Of a stretch of 64,000 nucleotides of DNA, positions 9,700 through 19,916 are shown piece after piece. Source of the stretch: Armigeres subalbatus (lineage: Eukaryota > Arthropoda > Insecta > Diptera > Culicidae); NCBI RefSeq assembly GCF_024139115.2, contig NC_085140.1:293909293-293973292 (forward strand), written 5' to 3'. Numbering within the stretch: the first letter of the stretch is position 1; every line of letters starts with the position of its first letter. The notes beneath the pieces are model-generated. The model was not told the DNA's origin and searched no databases. It saw only the letters and a program-made list of their open reading frames with translations. The position numbers and the translations under genes are program-made.

Positions 9700-12655
9700 G
9701 CTTGAAGTCTCCTTTTAAGAGGCTAGATTTCAAAACGCTCGGAAGCCTCCTTTCAAGAGGCTAGAGAACCTCTTTTCAAAACGCTCGGAAGCCTCCTTTC
9801 AAGAGACTCGGAAGCCTCCTTTCAAGATGCTAGGAAGCCTTCTTTCAAGAGGCTCGGAAGCCTCCTTTCAAGAGGCTAGGAAGCCTCCTTTCAAGAGGCT
9901 CGGAAGCCTCCTTTCAAGAGGCTCGGAAGCCTCCTTTCAAGAGGCTCGGAAGCCTCCTTTCAAGAGGCTCGGAAGCCTCCTTTCAAGAGGCTCGGAAGCC
10001 TCCTTTCAAGAGGCTCGGAAGCCTCCTTTCAAGAGGCTCAGAGCCTCCTTTCAAGAGGCTCAGAAGCCTCCTTTCAAGAGGCTCAGAAGCCTCCTTTCAA
10101 GAGGCCCGGAAGCCTCCTTTCAAGAGGCTCAAGCCTCCTTTCAAGAGGCCTGGAAGCCTGCTTTCAAGAGGCCTCAGCCTCCTTTCAAGAGGCTCAGAGC
10201 CTCCTTTCAAGAGGCTCAGGCCTCCTTTCAAGAGGCCTGGAAGCCTCCTTTCAAGAGGCTCAGGAAGCCTCCTTTCAAGAGGCCTGGAAGCCTCCTTTCA
10301 AGTGGCTTGAAGTCTCCTTTCAAGAGGCCAGGAAAGCCTCTTTCAAAACGCCTCAGAAGCTTCCTTTCAAGAGGCTCGGAAGCCTCCTTTCAAGAGGCCT
10401 GGAAGCCTCCTTTCAAGAGGCTTGGAAGCCTCCTTTCAAGAGGCCCGGAAGCCTCCTTTCAAGAGGCTCGGAAGCCTCCTTTCAAGAGGCTCGGAAGCCT
10501 CCTTTCAAGAGGCTCGGAAGCCTCCTTTCAAGAAGCTCGGAAGCCTCCTTTCAAGAGGCTCGGAAGCCTCCTTTCAAGAGGCTCGGAAGCCTCCTTCCAA
10601 GAGGCTCGGAAGCCTCCTTCCAAGAGGCTCGGAAGCCTCCTTTCAAGAGGATTGAAGTCTCCTTTTAAGAGGCTAGAAAGCCTCTTTTCAAAACGCTCGG
10701 AAGCCTCCTTTCAAGAGGCTCGAGAACCTCTTTTCAAAACGCTCGGAAGCCTCCTTTCAAGAGGCTCGGAAGCCTCCTTTCAAGAGGCTCGGAAGCCTCC
10801 TTTCAAGAGGCTCGGAAGCCTCCTTTCAAGAGGCTCGGAAGCCTCCTTTCAAGATGCTCGGAAGCCTCCTTTCAAGAGGCTCGGAAGCCTCCTTTCAAGA
10901 GGCTCAGAGCCTCCTTTCAAGAGGCTCAGGAAGCCTCCTTTCAAGAGGCCTCGGAAGCCTCCTTTCAAGAGGCTCAGAAGCCTCCTTCAAGAGGCAGAAG
11001 TCTCCTTTAAGAGGCTCAGAAGCCTCCTTTCAAGAGGCTCAGGCCTCCTTTCAAGAGGTTCGGAAGCCTCCTTTCAAGAGGCCTGGAAGCCTCCTTTCAA
11101 GAGGCTCGGAAGCCTCCTTTCAAGAGGCTCGGAAGCCTCCTTTCAAGAGGCTCGGAAGCCTCCTTTCAAGAGGCTCGGAAGCCTCCTTTCAAGAGGCTCG
11201 GAAGCCTCCTTTCAAGAAGCTCGGAAGCCTCCTTTCAAGAAGCTTGAAGTCTCCTTTTAAGAGGCTAGATTTCAAAACGCTCGGAAGCCTCCTTTCAAGA
11301 GGCTAGAGAACCTCTTTTCAAAACGCTCGGAAGCCTCCTTTCAAGAGGCTCGGAAGCCTCCTTTCAAGAGGCTCGGAAGCCTCCTTTCAAGATGCTCGGA
11401 AGCCTTCTTTCAAGAGGCTCGGAAGCCTCCTTTCAAGAGGCTAGGAAGCCTCCTTTCAAGAGGCTCGGAAGCCTCCTTTCAAGAGGCTCGGAAGCCTCCT
11501 TTCAAGAGGCTCGGAAGCCTCCTTTCAAGAGGCCTGGAAGCCTCCCATCAACAGGCTGGAAGGCCTCCTTTCAAGAGGCTCAAGCCTCCTTCCAAGAGGC
11601 TCGGAAGCCTCCTTTCAAGAGGCCTGGAAGCCTCCTTTCAAGAGGCTCAAGCCCTCCTTTCGAGAGGCTCGCAAGCCCCATTTCATGAGGCTTGGAAGCC
11701 TCCTTTCAAGAGGCTTCGAAGCCTCCCTTCAAGAGGCTCAGAAGCCTCCTTTCAAGAGGCTCAGAGCCTCCTTTCAAGAGGCTCAGAAGCCTCCTTTCAA
11801 GAGGCTCGGAAGCCTCCTTTCAAGAGGCTCAGGAAGCCTCCTTTCAAGAGCTCAGGAAGCCTCCTTTCAAGAGGCTCGGAAGCCTCCTTTCAAGAGGCTC
11901 AGAAGCCTCCTTTCAAGAGGCCTCGGAAGCCTCCTTTCAAGAGGCTCAGAAGCCTCTTTTCAAGAGGCCTGGAAGCCTCCTTTCAAGAGGCTCAAGCCTC
12001 CTTTCAAGAGGCTCGGAAGCCTCCTTTCAAGAGGCTCGGAAGCCTCCTTTCAAGAGGCTCGGAAGCCTCCTTTCAAGAGGCTCGGAAGCCTCCTTTCAAG
12101 AGGCTCGGAAGCCTCCTTTCAAGAAGCTTGAAGTCTCCTTTTAAGAGGCTAGATTTCAAAACGCTCGGAAGCCTCCTTTCAAGAGGCTAGAGAACCTCTT
12201 TTCAAAACGCTCGGAAGCCTCCTTTCAAGAGGCCTGAAGCCTCCTTTCAAGAGGCTCTGGAAGCCTCCTTTCAAGATGCTCAGAGCCTTCTTTCAAGAGG
12301 CTCGGAAGCCTCCTTTCAAGAGGCCCGGAAGCCTCCTTTCAAGAGGCTCGGAAGCCTCCTTTCAAGAGGCCTGGAAGCCTCCTTTCAAGAGGCTCGGAAG
12401 CCTGCTTTCAAGAGGCTCGGAAGCCTCCTTTCAAGAGGCTCGGAAGCCTCCTTTCAAGAGGCTCGGAAGCCTCCTTTCAAGAGGCTCGGAAGCCTCCTTT
12501 CAAGAGGCTCGGAAGCCTCCTTTCAAGAGGCTCGGAAGCCTCCTTTCAAGTGGCTTGAAGTCTCCTTTCAAGAGGCTAGAAAGCCTCTTTTCAAAACGCT
12601 CGGAAGCCTCCTTTCAAGAGGCTAGAAAACCTCTTTTCAAAACGCTAGGAAGCCT
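9700..12655. repeat. Higher-order repeat zone within the 23-bp array
   Basis: A distinctive diverged block recurs: CTTGAAGTCTCC, then GAGGCTAGA, then TTTCAAAACGCTCGG, then GAGAACCTC. It appears near 9703, 10308, 10648, 11243, 12127 and 12553. The segments between are homogeneous TCGGA-type units. The spacings (roughly 605, 340, 595, 884 and 426 bp) show duplication of multi-unit blocks by unequal exchange, and some segments are near-identical over hundreds of bases. Confidence 0.75.
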
Positions 12656-14212
12656 CCTTTCAAGAGGCTCGGAAGCCTCCTTTCAAGAGGCTCGGAAGCC
12701 TCCTTTCAAGAGGCTGGGAAGCCTTCTTTCAAGAGGCTGGGAAGCCTCCTTTCAAGAGGCCTGGAAACCTCCTTCAAGAGGCCTGGAAACCTCTTTTCAA
12801 GAGGCTCTGGAGCCTCCTTTCAAGAGGGCTCTGGAGCCTCCTTTCAAGAGGCTCAGTAGCCTCCTTTCAAGAGGCTCAGGAGCCTCCTTTCAAGAGGCTC
12901 AGGAGCCTCCTTTCAAGAGGCTCAGGAGCCTCCTTTCAAGAGGCCTGGGAGCCTCCTTTCAAGAGGCCAGGGAGCCTCCTTTCAAGAGGCCTGGGAGCCT
13001 CCTTTCAAGAGGCCTGGAGCCTCCTTCAAGAGGCCTGGGAGCCCTTCAAGAGGCTCAGGAGCCTCCTTTCAAGAGGCTCAGGAGCCTCCTTCAAGAGGCC
13101 TGGGAGCCTCCTTTCAAGAGGCTCAGGGAGCCTCCTTTCAAGAGGCCTGGGAGCCTCCTTTCAAGAGGCTCAGGAAGCCTCCTTTCAAGAGGCTCAGAGC
13201 CTCCTTTCAAGAGGCTCTGGAAGCCTCCTTTCAAGAGGCTCAGGAAGCCTCCTTTCAAGAGGCTCAGGAAGCCTCCTTTCAAGAGGCTCAGAAGCCTCCT
13301 TTCAAGAGGCCTGGAAGCCTCCTTTCAAGAGGCTCAGGAAGCCTCCTTCAAGAGGCCTGGAAGCCTCCTTTCAAGAGGCTCAGAAGCCTCCTTCAAGAGG
13401 CTCAGAGCCTCCTTTCAAGAGGCTCGGAAGCCTCCTTTCAAGAGGCTCAGGAAGCCTCCTTTCAAGAGGCTCAGGAAGCCTCCTTTCAAGAGGCTCAGAA
13501 GCCTCCTTTCAAGAGGCCAGGAAGCCTCCTTTCAAGAGGCTCAGGAAGCCTCCTTTCAAGAGGCTCAGCCTCCTTTCAAGAGGCTCAGAAGCCTCCTTTC
13601 AAGAGGCTCAAGCCTCCTTTCAAGAGGCTCAAGCCTCCTTTCAAGAGGCTCAGAAGCCTCCTTTCAAGAGGCCTGGAAGCCTCCTTTCAAGAGGCTCAGA
13701 AGCCTCCTTTCAAGAGGCTCAGAAGCCTCCTTTCAAGAGGCCTGGAAGCCTCCTTTCAAGAGGCCTGAAGCCTCCTTTCAAGAGGCCTGGAAGCCTCCTT
13801 TCAAGAGGCCTGAAGCCTCCTTTCAAGAGGCCTGAAGCCTCCTTTCAAGAGGCTCGAAAGCCTCCTTTCAAGGGCCGCAAAACCCTCCCTTCAACAGGCC
13901 CAGAAGCCTCCCTTCAACAGGCTCGGAAGCCTCCTTTCAAAAGGCTCGGAAGCCTCCTTTCAAGAGGCTCGGAAGCCTCCTTTCAAGAAGCTCGGAAGCT
14001 TCCTTTCAAGAGGCTCGGAAGCCTACTTTCAAGAGGCTCAGAAGCCTCTTTTTAAAACGCTCAGAAGCCTTATTTCAAAATGTATGTTAGCCTCCTTTCA
14101 ACAGGCTCGGAAGCCTACAAAAGTCCTCAAAGTCTTAAAGGAAACTTGATCCATAAAATTAAGTTGCATTTAGGAAAATTTCAGGAGACTTTTTGGATTA
14201 CCTATATTCCAT

Positions 14213-14243
14213 TCGGGGCCTTCTTTAGCCGTGCGGTAAGGAA
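14213..14243 (+). repeat. Truncated Feilai-type SINE head fragment
   Basis: About 30 bp matches the first bases and A box (TTAGCCGTGCGGTAAG) of the SINE at 47258, then stops. It lies between the end of the minisatellite and the next TA-flanked element. It is a minimal relic. Confidence 0.5.
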
Positions 14244-14532
14244 TTTTGTAAGGAATTCAGTAAGTTTTCATGCACGTGGAACGCTTCTGTATGTAGTTAT
14301 TGAGCTCGTTTTGTCCCAATGTCCCATATACAGTGAACTCTCCCTAACTCGATATTCTGTAACTCGATATTTTCTCTAATTCGATGAAATTCAAAGTCCC
14401 TTGAATCTAGCATACTGCGCTCCCTCCGTAAGTCGATATCTCCCTTACTCAATATTCCCTAAGTCGAAGTAATTTTTCAAAGCATTTTCACCTCTCTAAC
14501 TCGATGTTGTCAGAAACAGTACATGCACGACG

Positions 14533-15795
14533 TAGTTAGAAGTGAAAAGTGATAAGCGAGAAGTGAGAAATGAGAAGTGAGAGAGGAAAAGTTAGAAGTG
14601 AGAAATTAAAAGTGAGAGATGGAAAGTGAGAAGTGAGAAATGAGAAGTGGGAAATGAGAAGTGAGAAGTTTGAAGTAAGAAGTAAGAAATAAGTAGTGGG
14701 AAGTGAAAAATACAAAGTGAGAAGTGAGAAATTTGGAGTGCGAGAAGTGAGAAATAAAAAGTTAGAAGTTAGAAGTGACATATGATAAGTGAGAAATGGA
14801 AAGTCAGAAGTAAGATATAAGAAGTTGCATGTGAGAAGTGAAAAGTAAAAAAAAGGAGTAGTTATAAGTGCGAAGTCAAAAGTGAGTTGTGCGAAGTGAG
14901 AAGTGAGAAATGAAAAGTAAAAAGTGAGAAGTGAGAAATTCGAAGCGAGAAGTGTAAAGTGAGAAATGAGAAGTAAAAAGTGAGAGGTGAGTAGTGGGAA
15001 GTGAAAAATGAGAGGTGAGAAGTGAGAAGTTAAAAGTACGAAGATCGAAGCGAATAGTGAGAAATGAAAAGTAAGAAGGGAAAAGTGAGACGTGAAAAGT
15101 TAGAAGTGAAAAGCGATGAGTGAGAAATGAGAAATCAGAAGTGAGATATAAGAAGTTACAAGTGAGAAGTAAGAAGTGAAAAATGAGTTGAGAGAAATTA
15201 GATGTGCGAAGTAAGAGGTGAGAAATTAATAGTGAGAAGTGCAAAGTGAGACGTGAGTAGTGGGAAAAGGGATATAAGAAGCAAAATGTGCTAAGAGAGA
15301 AGTCAGAAGTAAGTAGTGAGAAGTGAAAAGTGAAAAATTAGGAGTGAGAAGTAAGTTGTGAGAAGGGAGTAATAAGAAATGAGAAGTGAGGACCGAGAAA
15401 CAAGAAGTGAAAAAATGTATTATTTCTGTTTCCTTCTTTCTTTTCTCTTCCTTCTTCTGTCTTATATATCTCCACTCACTTCTCACTACTTAACATCTCG
15501 CTTCTCATCTCATAATTATCCTCTCTCCTTCTCACCCATTTCTTCTGTTTTTCTCACTACTCACATTCTTCTTGTCACTTCGCAACTATCACAACTCACT
15601 TCTCACCACTTTCTTCTCACTTCTCATTTCTCACTTTCCACTACTCACATGTTACTGCACACATCTCACTACTCAAGTCTCACTTCCGTTTCTCATTACC
15701 CACTTCTCACTACTCTGTATTCATTTAAAAAAAATCATTTCTCACTTCTCAGTTCTCGCTGTTCAACAATCACTTCGAACATCTTTCTTCTCACT
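14533..15795. repeat. Strand-switching heptamer array (TGAGAAG)n / (CTTCTCA)n
   Basis: From 14533 to about 15415 the plus strand is a purine-rich 7-bp repeat with consensus TGAGAAG and many TGAGAAA, TAAGAAG and TGGGAAG variants. From about 15470 to 15795 the plus strand carries the complementary repeat (CTCACTT/CTTCTCA). A short pyrimidine-rich hinge lies between. The result is an imperfect inverted repeat with arms of about 880 and 325 bp. The open frames over it (S/L/F/T-rich on the minus strand) reflect the 7-bp period. Confidence 0.85.
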
Positions 15796-15853
15796 TCACT
15801 TAATTAAAAAAAACACATTTTAACTGTTCGGCTAAACGGCATTCGGCCAAATA

Positions 15854-16233
15854 CAGTCGCCTCTCCACATCTCGATATTGAAGGGACCATCGAGATAGGG
15901 AGAGATCGAGGAATGGAAGGAAAATTTAAATGGGTACTAGATCCAAAAAAGCTCGTTGCTATGAAAAACGACAATAAACAAATGTCGTTTCTTGTTGCTG
16001 ATGTGTTTGTTATTGTCCAACGATGGTCTAGTAGCCTAAAAAATTGAACGTATCGACATAAGTAAATCCTGAACAAAATATGATCAGAACACATCGATAT
16101 AGAGAGGTATCAAGATAGGGAGGTTATCGAGAAGTAGAAAGCTCAAATGTATGTAGATTGAAGGAACTGAGGGAACCATCGACATAGGGAGAGATATCGA
16201 GATGCAAAACATCCAGATGTAGAGAGTCGACTG
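15854..16233. mobile_element. Nested TA-flanked MITE
   Basis: The 380-bp element has inverted ends CAGTCGCCTCTCCACATCTC (left) and CAGTCGACTCTCTACATCTG (inward from the right), with TA at 15852-15853 and 16234-16235. Internal CATCGA and ATCGAGATAGGGAG motifs repeat. It lies inside the 14331-16308 element, whose right-end sequence resumes after it, so it inserted later. Confidence 0.75.
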
Positions 16234-16930
16234 TATAAATGTGTTCCCTATCTCGATACCTCCCTAACTCGATGGTCCGTTCAATATCGAGTAAGGGAGA
16301 GTTCACTGTATAACGAGTTTCCAAACTATTTGTCATTTTATCTTTAAGACATTGTTCTAAAATTGTGTTTATCTATTAACTTGGGATCCACATAAGGGCA
16401 CTTAATATATTTTGCTGGAGAAGTTGGAAATTTAAGGAATTTTGGGGTCAAATAAGCGTCAAAGTGCATTTTATGTGCAATTTTCATGTATTCTGTAAAA
16501 AATAGTAATATTTACAGATAAATGTTGATAATATTGTCCCAAAGTGTTGAACAGATATTGATAAATGTTTGCCAAACAAAAATTAATGAAATAAATCGTT
16601 TCGCAAATATTTTATTTGGTTATTATTTGAGTAAAAAACGATTTTTCAAAACTTATGAATGGCACCGATGCCAAACATTTCCAAACCACACCTGATAGCA
16701 CAACTAGACAAGAATAGTCAAATTTTATGAGTCTTGATGTGATCTTACCTTTTTGCCTAATATAGTTCAATGATTCTGAGCAAGGAAAGAATGTAGTAAC
16801 ACTAATTTAATTGATATTTGCCATTAATATAATGAAAATAACGAATAATTATACATTTCATTAAAATATTGATTTATAGGAGATTTAGGGGTCATATAGC
16901 TCATTTAATGTAACTTTTTATACAAAATAT

Positions 16931-18852
16931 ATGCCCGCAATTGCATGAGTATCAGGGTGGCCACTCAATTTCCATTTTGGAATTCCCGGTTTATTAGGAT
17001 TCCACCATAAAAATCAGTGGAATTGTATTACAATACATCCTAAATAAATCAAAGAAAACAATATGGTAATGTGTTAATAAACCGCCCGTTAAGTAGATTC
17101 TGCTGTAACGCTTTTTTCAGTAACAGGCTTGGCAGTTATAAGGCAACCACTCGTTCCTGCTCTATACGCCATAGGTTTAATTCCAGATCGTTTCCATCTC
17201 CATCCTATAGGTACCTTCACCTTGACCATTCTAGCAGTCACTGTTAGAAGTGAATCAAAGCTATTTCTGTATTCGTTTTTTCTTTTCTATACCATTGGCA
17301 ACATGTTAATTAAACGAATCTTTGGTAATTGGCATTGCTATCAATTAATTTTCATTGTAAATTCTTATTTGTAAAATAAACGAGCTCATTATATAATTTT
17401 GATCCAAATTGTGATTAAAATACCAAAGATTTTTTCGAGCAAAATATTTTTCTTGAAAAAACATTAAAGCGCTCTTCAGAAAAATAAAAACAACTACCGA
17501 AAAAAGAAAGTTAAAGATGAGAGATGTTTTCATATCATAAAGCACTTCTATTCAATATGAGCTCAAGGCATTCGTATTCCATTGTTATGAACTTGCTCAA
17601 AATAACGCCTTATCAAGTTAAAAATAATAACATGCTTTAGGAACTTGAGATTGGATTGATTTAAGAAAAATTAAATGATTTCAAAACGTTCATACTTAAA
17701 ATCGGAATCATTATTCAAAAACGAGACAGCTTAAGAAATATTATTGACAGATTTCTAGGAGAATTTCAAAGCGTATTTTAAAATGCTGGATGTTTTTGGG
17801 GAAAGCATTTTATAAGAAATGGAGTATCGCTAATGGTTTTACAGATCCCCTTCTAAGATTCCAGTTTAATATCTTAGCTTTAGAATGATTCTTGATATTT
17901 TGGAAATTCTGTAATGCTGATATAATTTTCTAAAATTATCAATCAGATTTATAGACGGTAAGTGTGTTTTCTTGAATAGAAACAATTTAGAAGTTTTAAC
18001 TAAGAAACATATAACGCTAAGCAGATTTAAGTGCTAATGTATTTGTATTTCGAGAAGAAAGCTGGGATATGTGAAAGGATCTTAGAAGCAAAAGGGTTAT
18101 CGGTTATGATTTCTTCAATATTTGAACTGAAAAATTTATTCTTGAAATTTCTGAAATCTCTGGCACTTGATATTAGTTACAGTTCTCTGAACATCTTCGA
18201 TGTAAATATGTATATTATGGGGCAAAATCTTCCAGAAAACCCGAAAAAAAATCTTTTTAAAAGATTGATAAATTTCTGTAAACATAATTCTTGAGTTAAG
18301 ACGTGATTTCTAAAACCCATAGGTCATATATTGTCAAGGAATTTCTGTGTTGTTATGCTGGAAACGAAGAAATTATTCAACTTTTTGGAAAAACCACGGA
18401 AAAATTAGGATTTCTGAGCTCATAAAAATTCCTTATAAAAAAGTACATCCTAATAAAAAAAACTATAACAATTTGATAACAAAACTCATTCAAACAGCAT
18501 CTCACGAATCCTAGAATTTAATTAAAATGTAAACAATTATCAGAAAAATTGTTTTAAAAAACAGACAAGAAGTTAATTAGTTGATTATAGCTTTTATTTA
18601 GTCTATCGAAACAAAACTAAAAATCAAATTCCCGGTTATTTCCCGGTTCTATCTGATTCCCGGTTAATTCCCGGTTTTCCCGGTTCAGTGGCCACCCTGG
18701 AGTATGTATCTTGTGTGGCAAGTACAATGGATACACTATGCCCAGGGAGCCGAGACTGTTCCCCACCGAAAAACATCCTAGGCTGGACCGAGAATTGAGC
18801 TCGCGATCTTCGGATTGGTAATCCTACTTACTCGCAAGGCTAACTGGAGACC
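16931..18852 (-). repeat. SINE (minus strand), split by a transposon
   Basis: The right part (18700-18852), read on the minus strand, has a tRNA-like head. It has an A-box region GTTAGCCTTGCGAG, an anticodon-arm-like GGATTACCAATCC and a B-box-like GAGCTCAATTC. A body follows that matches 46547-46690 (CCTGGGCATAGTGTATCCAT and onward). The body is interrupted at 18699 and continues at 16931-16952 (GCAATTGCATGAGTAT). It is Feilai-related by body, with a variant head. Confidence 0.7.
16953..18699. mobile_element. DNA transposon with CAGGGTGGCCACT ends and 6-bp duplication
   Basis: The element starts CAGGGTGGCCACT and ends AGTGGCCACCCTG, a perfect 13-bp inverted repeat. It is flanked by GAGTAT on both sides (16947-16952 and 18700-18705). 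Subterminal TTCCCGGTT motifs repeat near both ends, several of them at 18630-18685. The AT-rich interior (1.7 kb) has only short frames, and none resembles a transposase. Comparison with the uninterrupted SINE at 46547-46790 confirms the insertion point and the duplication. I do not assign a superfamily: 6 bp fits neither Tc1/mariner (TA) nor hAT (8 bp). Confidence 0.8.
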
Positions 18853-19079
18853 CAGTTAGGCAATTGAAATGTTTTAATTTATAATAAATGAAAATGTATC
18901 ATAGCAAATAAGGATGATAGTGTTAATCAAACATGGAACACCTAGTCTAAAGTTGATGCATGCAATAGATCATTAGCAAATAAAATTAGTTAAAATAATA
19001 ATAATATTGAAGGCCTTTCGTTAACCATTTATCACGTTTCCATTTTCATCCCAAAAAAAATCTCAAGTTTTCCACGACA

Positions 19080-19870
19080 AAGAAAACACAAAACACGATT
19101 TTCATATTATATTATATTCATCAGTGCACCACATTGATTATTCCAACGGATTTTCCCTCCAAACGCTGGGTGCTTTCCATTGCATTCCTTCTAACGTTTC
19201 TCGAGTGAAATTTCAACTGAGTGCTCAGCCCGCGCATTTTCCTTCGCCAGATTTTCGTATAGAGACCGGGCCAACAACAGCTGGCTGCAACAAAAGTAGA
19301 CGTAGACGTATAAACTAGCGCTCTACACTCGAGTGCACGCTCCAGCTCCACCACGCCGTGAAACCAGCGAAAGACGTCGGATAGGAAACACCTCCGCACC
19401 GGGTATGCTCGCCCGGTACGAAATGAAACTCCCGCTCTTTTGCTTCTTCTTACTGCGGCACATTGCGTGTGGAGTTTGCGCGGGCGTTGAAATTTTTCAT
19501 CCACACACACACACACCCTTCCACTCGGCGGTTCAGCTTTAGACCGGGGCCCACCGACTCCACCACCCACCCATTTTACTTTTCATTTCAGCAAACTTTT
19601 CGGTTTCGTGTTTCCAACGGTTTTTTTTTTGCGAATATTAACGCCACCGTCAAATCTTAACGAGTGGTATCCGTTTTAATCCAAACAGAGGGGGGAAGAA
19701 ATCTCCAGTGGGAAAACCCAGAAAAAGTTTCTTCCGTGAGCTCCGGGGCATGACAATTCCGCAAACAGAACTGACAGTAAGAAACAAAATCTAAAACCGC
19801 GAAATGAATTGTGTCGGTTGGTGAAATTAACTCACTGGGTTGATTTTCCGCCGCTAGAGGAAAAAATGCG
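19080..19870. other. Unique GC-richer island
   Basis: The sequence is complex and non-repetitive, with a (CA)n run near 19500 and a T9 run near 19620. Open frames on both strands (for example 19121-19570 minus) lack recognisable domains. The Arg/Lys-rich composition and stops in every extension argue against a conserved exon. Confidence 0.4.
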
Positions 19871-19916
19871 CAAAAACGGTGCGGAATGGAGGTGTGGTAA
19901 AGCTATTTATAGCTTA

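Larger units (their letters stand above)
6077..14115. repeat. Giant 23-bp dyad minisatellite (about 340 units)
   Basis: Nearly 8 kb is one tandem array. The canonical unit is 23 bp: arm GAGGCT, spacer AGGA (or CAGGA, CGGA, CAGA, CA, CTGGA), complementary arm AGCCTC, then a second spacer CTTTCAA. Units vary from 21 to 24 bp, mostly through the first spacer. Spacer types form zones: TAGGA/CCAGGA at about 6.2-7.65 kb, TCAGA/CCTGG at 7.65-9.35 kb, TCGGA at 9.35-12.8 kb, and TCAGGAG/CCTGGGAG at 12.8-13.2 kb, with decay from 13.85 kb. Neither strand contains stops in most units, so spurious frames of up to 519 codons occur. Because 23 is not a multiple of 3, the apparent protein also repeats every 23 residues. 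This is noncoding satellite DNA. Confidence 0.95.
14331..16308. mobile_element. TA-flanked element with a heptamer fold-back interior
   Basis: The termini are inverted repeats beginning CAGTGAACTCTCCCTAACTC on the left and CAGTGAACTCTCCCTTACTC inward from the right, about 26 bp in all. TA flanks both sides (14329-14330 and 16309-16310). The motif CCCTAACTCGAT recurs in the subterminal regions. The interior has no transposase. It holds a heptamer array that switches strand and a nested smaller TA element (15854-16233). The ends fit a Tc1/mariner-pogo type MITE; the tandem-repeat interior recalls fold-back elements. Confidence 0.75.

Noticed and set aside
9827..13835. Open frames of 477 and 519 codons on the plus strand, plus shorter ones on both strands
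   Set aside because: They are produced by a 23-bp tandem unit lacking stops in all phases; the peptide merely repeats every 23 residues and shifts phase with unit-length variants.
6077..14115. CRISPR-like regular array
   Set aside because: There are no unique spacers; the whole unit is repeated and the context is a eukaryotic satellite.
14533..15795. Telomere-like heptamer repeat
   Set aside because: The unit TGAGAAG is not a known telomere repeat, the array reverses strand, and it lies inside a TA-flanked element.
14536..15807. S/L/F/T-rich hydrophobic frames resembling membrane proteins
   Set aside because: They are translations of the 7-bp repeat; the residue pattern repeats every seven residues.
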